From positions 1 through 24,974 of the forward strand of contig CAJTUQ010000036.1 in assembly GCA_910579335.1 (NCBI GenBank): a DNA stretch of 24,974 nt, given 5' to 3'. Source of the DNA: an uncultured Dorea sp. (lineage in GTDB: Bacteria > Bacillota > Clostridia > Lachnospirales > Lachnospiraceae). Positions 23,942-24,974 of this stretch are shown one piece after another. The first letter of the stretch is position 1. Each line of letters opens with the position of its first letter. The position numbers were made by a program, and so were the translations under genes. The notes under the pieces are model-generated. The model ran no database searches. It was given only the letters and a program-made list of their open reading frames with translations, and was not told the DNA's origin.

Positions 23942-24832
23942 TACATGGTATAATAAATGTTTACAAAGAAAAGGGATTTACTTCCCATGATGTTGTGGCA
24001 AAGCTTAGAAAAATTGCCGGCCAGAAAAAAATCGGCCATACGGGAACGCTGGACCCGGAGGCGGAAGGCGTGCTTCCGGTCTGTTTTGGGAAGGCGACGA
24101 AGCTTTGCGGGCTTTTGACCGAAGAGGATAAGACTTATGAAACCGTTCTGCTTTTAGGCAGGACGACAGACACGCAGGATGCCGCAGGCAGGGTGCTGTC
24201 CCAAAAAAGCGCGGATTTTTTAACAGAGGAGGAGGTAACCCATGCGGTGCTTTCCTTTGCGGGAGAGTATTGGCAGATTCCTCCGATGTATTCAGCGCTG
24301 AAAGTGAATGGCAAAAGGCTTTACGAGCTGGCGCGCAAGGGGCAGGAAGTAGAGAGGAAGGCCCGGCGGGTGTCTCTGTATGATGTCAGGGTGCTCCATA
24401 TGAGCCTTCCGAGAGTCCGCATGTCTGTGACTTGTTCCAGAGGAACCTATATCAGGACGCTGTGCCATGATGTGGGAGAGTCGCTCGGCTGCGGCGGATG
24501 TATGGACCCGCGCAGGACGCTTTTCTATAGAGAGCGCCCATAGGCTGGAGGAAATTGAACGTTTTTTTGCAGAGGAGAAAGCAGAAGAGCTCGTCATGCC
24601 GGTGGATGCCCTGTTTTGTGAAGCGCCGAAGGTGCGGGTGAAGGAAGAGTGGGAGATGCAGGCCAGAAACGGGAATGCATTGCCTGAAAATGCCGTGGAC
24701 GTCCCAAAGTCATTGCCGGACGATGCAAGGGTCCGTCTTTATGACGGGGCGGAGCGTTTTATCGCCCTGTACCGGTGGAGAGAGGGAGCACAAGAGTACA
24801 GTCTGGAGAAAATGTTTTTTCCTGAAGTTTGA
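23938..24832 (+). pseudogene. truB: tRNA pseudouridine-55 synthase, frameshifted
   Basis: The first frame (23938-24543) holds the whole N-terminal catalytic part: KIGHTGTLDPEAEGVLPV with the catalytic Asp, YSALKVNGKRLYELARKG and SRGTYIRTLCHDVGESLGCGGCM, to Met189. The following residues (DPRRTLFYRERP) are out of frame. The proper continuation, TRAGRFSIESAHRLEEIERFF and PVDALF, lies in the +1 frame and ends at 24832. Family spacing (five residues such as SHLIR in B. subtilis, then TxxGxF) shows that 14 bases are missing between ATG 24502-24504 and ACC 24506-24508. An intact gene would encode 302 residues. TruB makes pseudouridine 55 in tRNA and is dispensable in E. coli. The alternatives are true inactivation or a sequence error. 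Confidence 0.85.
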
Positions 24833-24849
24833 AGTTACAAGGAGTATTT

Positions 24850-24974
24850 ATGCGCTATGTGAAGTGGCTGTCCCACTATTTGGACAAAAGAGGCTCAGCA
24901 GTTACCTTTGGTAAATTTGACGGGCTCCATATGGGGCATCAGAAGCTGATTGAGAAGGTGCTGGAGCTGAAAAC
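24850..24974 (+). CDS. ribF: Riboflavin kinase/FAD synthetase, 5' part only
   Basis: The first 41 residues are present and the gene runs off the window. VTFGKFDGLHMGHQKLIEKV is the nucleotide-binding motif of the FAD synthetase (FMN adenylyltransferase) domain. AAGGAG lies 5 bases before the ATG. RibF converts riboflavin to FMN and then FAD, and normally follows truB in Firmicutes, as here (17 bases after the truB stop). Confidence 0.85.
   Translation, partial: MRYVKWLSHYLDKRGSAVTFGKFDGLHMGHQKLIEKVLELK

Noticed and set aside
24467..24832. Independent small gene at the end of truB
   Set aside because: From TRAGRFSIESAH onward it matches the TruB C-terminal region, and there is no ribosome site; it is the second half of truB.

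Overview
The window looks like a chromosomal segment of a spore-forming, Gram-positive Clostridia member, most likely Lachnospiraceae. The grounds are the sporulation genes gpr and spoIIP, the Firmicutes order rimP-nusA-rnpM-ylxQ-infB-rbfA-nrnA-truB-ribF, strong AGGAGG-type ribosome sites, frequent TTG starts, and a large secreted Ig-like/Fn3 protein of a kind common in gut Lachnospiraceae. Taxonomy is inferred from gene content, not from a marker search.

Layout. (1) 1-434: a small accessory patch with a 31-residue holin-like toxin, an apparent convergent antisense RNA (type I toxin-antitoxin layout), short AT-rich tandem repeats and a degraded ORF tail. (2) 443-3294, minus strand: an operon-like run of family-4 uracil-DNA glycosylase, a YafY-type HTH/WYL regulator, a zinc-ribbon protein and a SplB-like radical SAM protein. 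(3) 3356-5163: ilvN and ilvC, with no ilvB. (4) 5203-8000: rpsT (minus strand, TTG start, own promoter and structured leader), then gpr and spoIIP. (5) 8066-12377: a type IIA topoisomerase pair, better called topoisomerase IV (parE-parC) because the A subunit lacks the GyrA box. (6) 12515-17204: an orphan LytTR response regulator, an acidic lipoprotein and a secreted Ig-like/Fn3/propeller-like protein whose frame is broken. (7) 17236 to the end: the rimP-to-ribF translation and transcription-factor operon, with truB broken by a frameshift and ribF running off the window.

Most of the window is core metabolism and information processing. The most unusual observation is that the two broken genes, the Fn3 surface protein and truB, both appear to have lost exactly 14 nt, judged from an internal Fn3 repeat in one case and from family spacing in the other. 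Both lesions cause the same +1 frame change. Other points of interest are the type I toxin-antitoxin locus, a long acidic repeat insertion inside an Ig-like fold, inverted repeats at the parE promoter, and a cluster of non-AUG starts in translation-machinery genes. No tRNA, rRNA, CRISPR array, insertion sequence or prophage was found.
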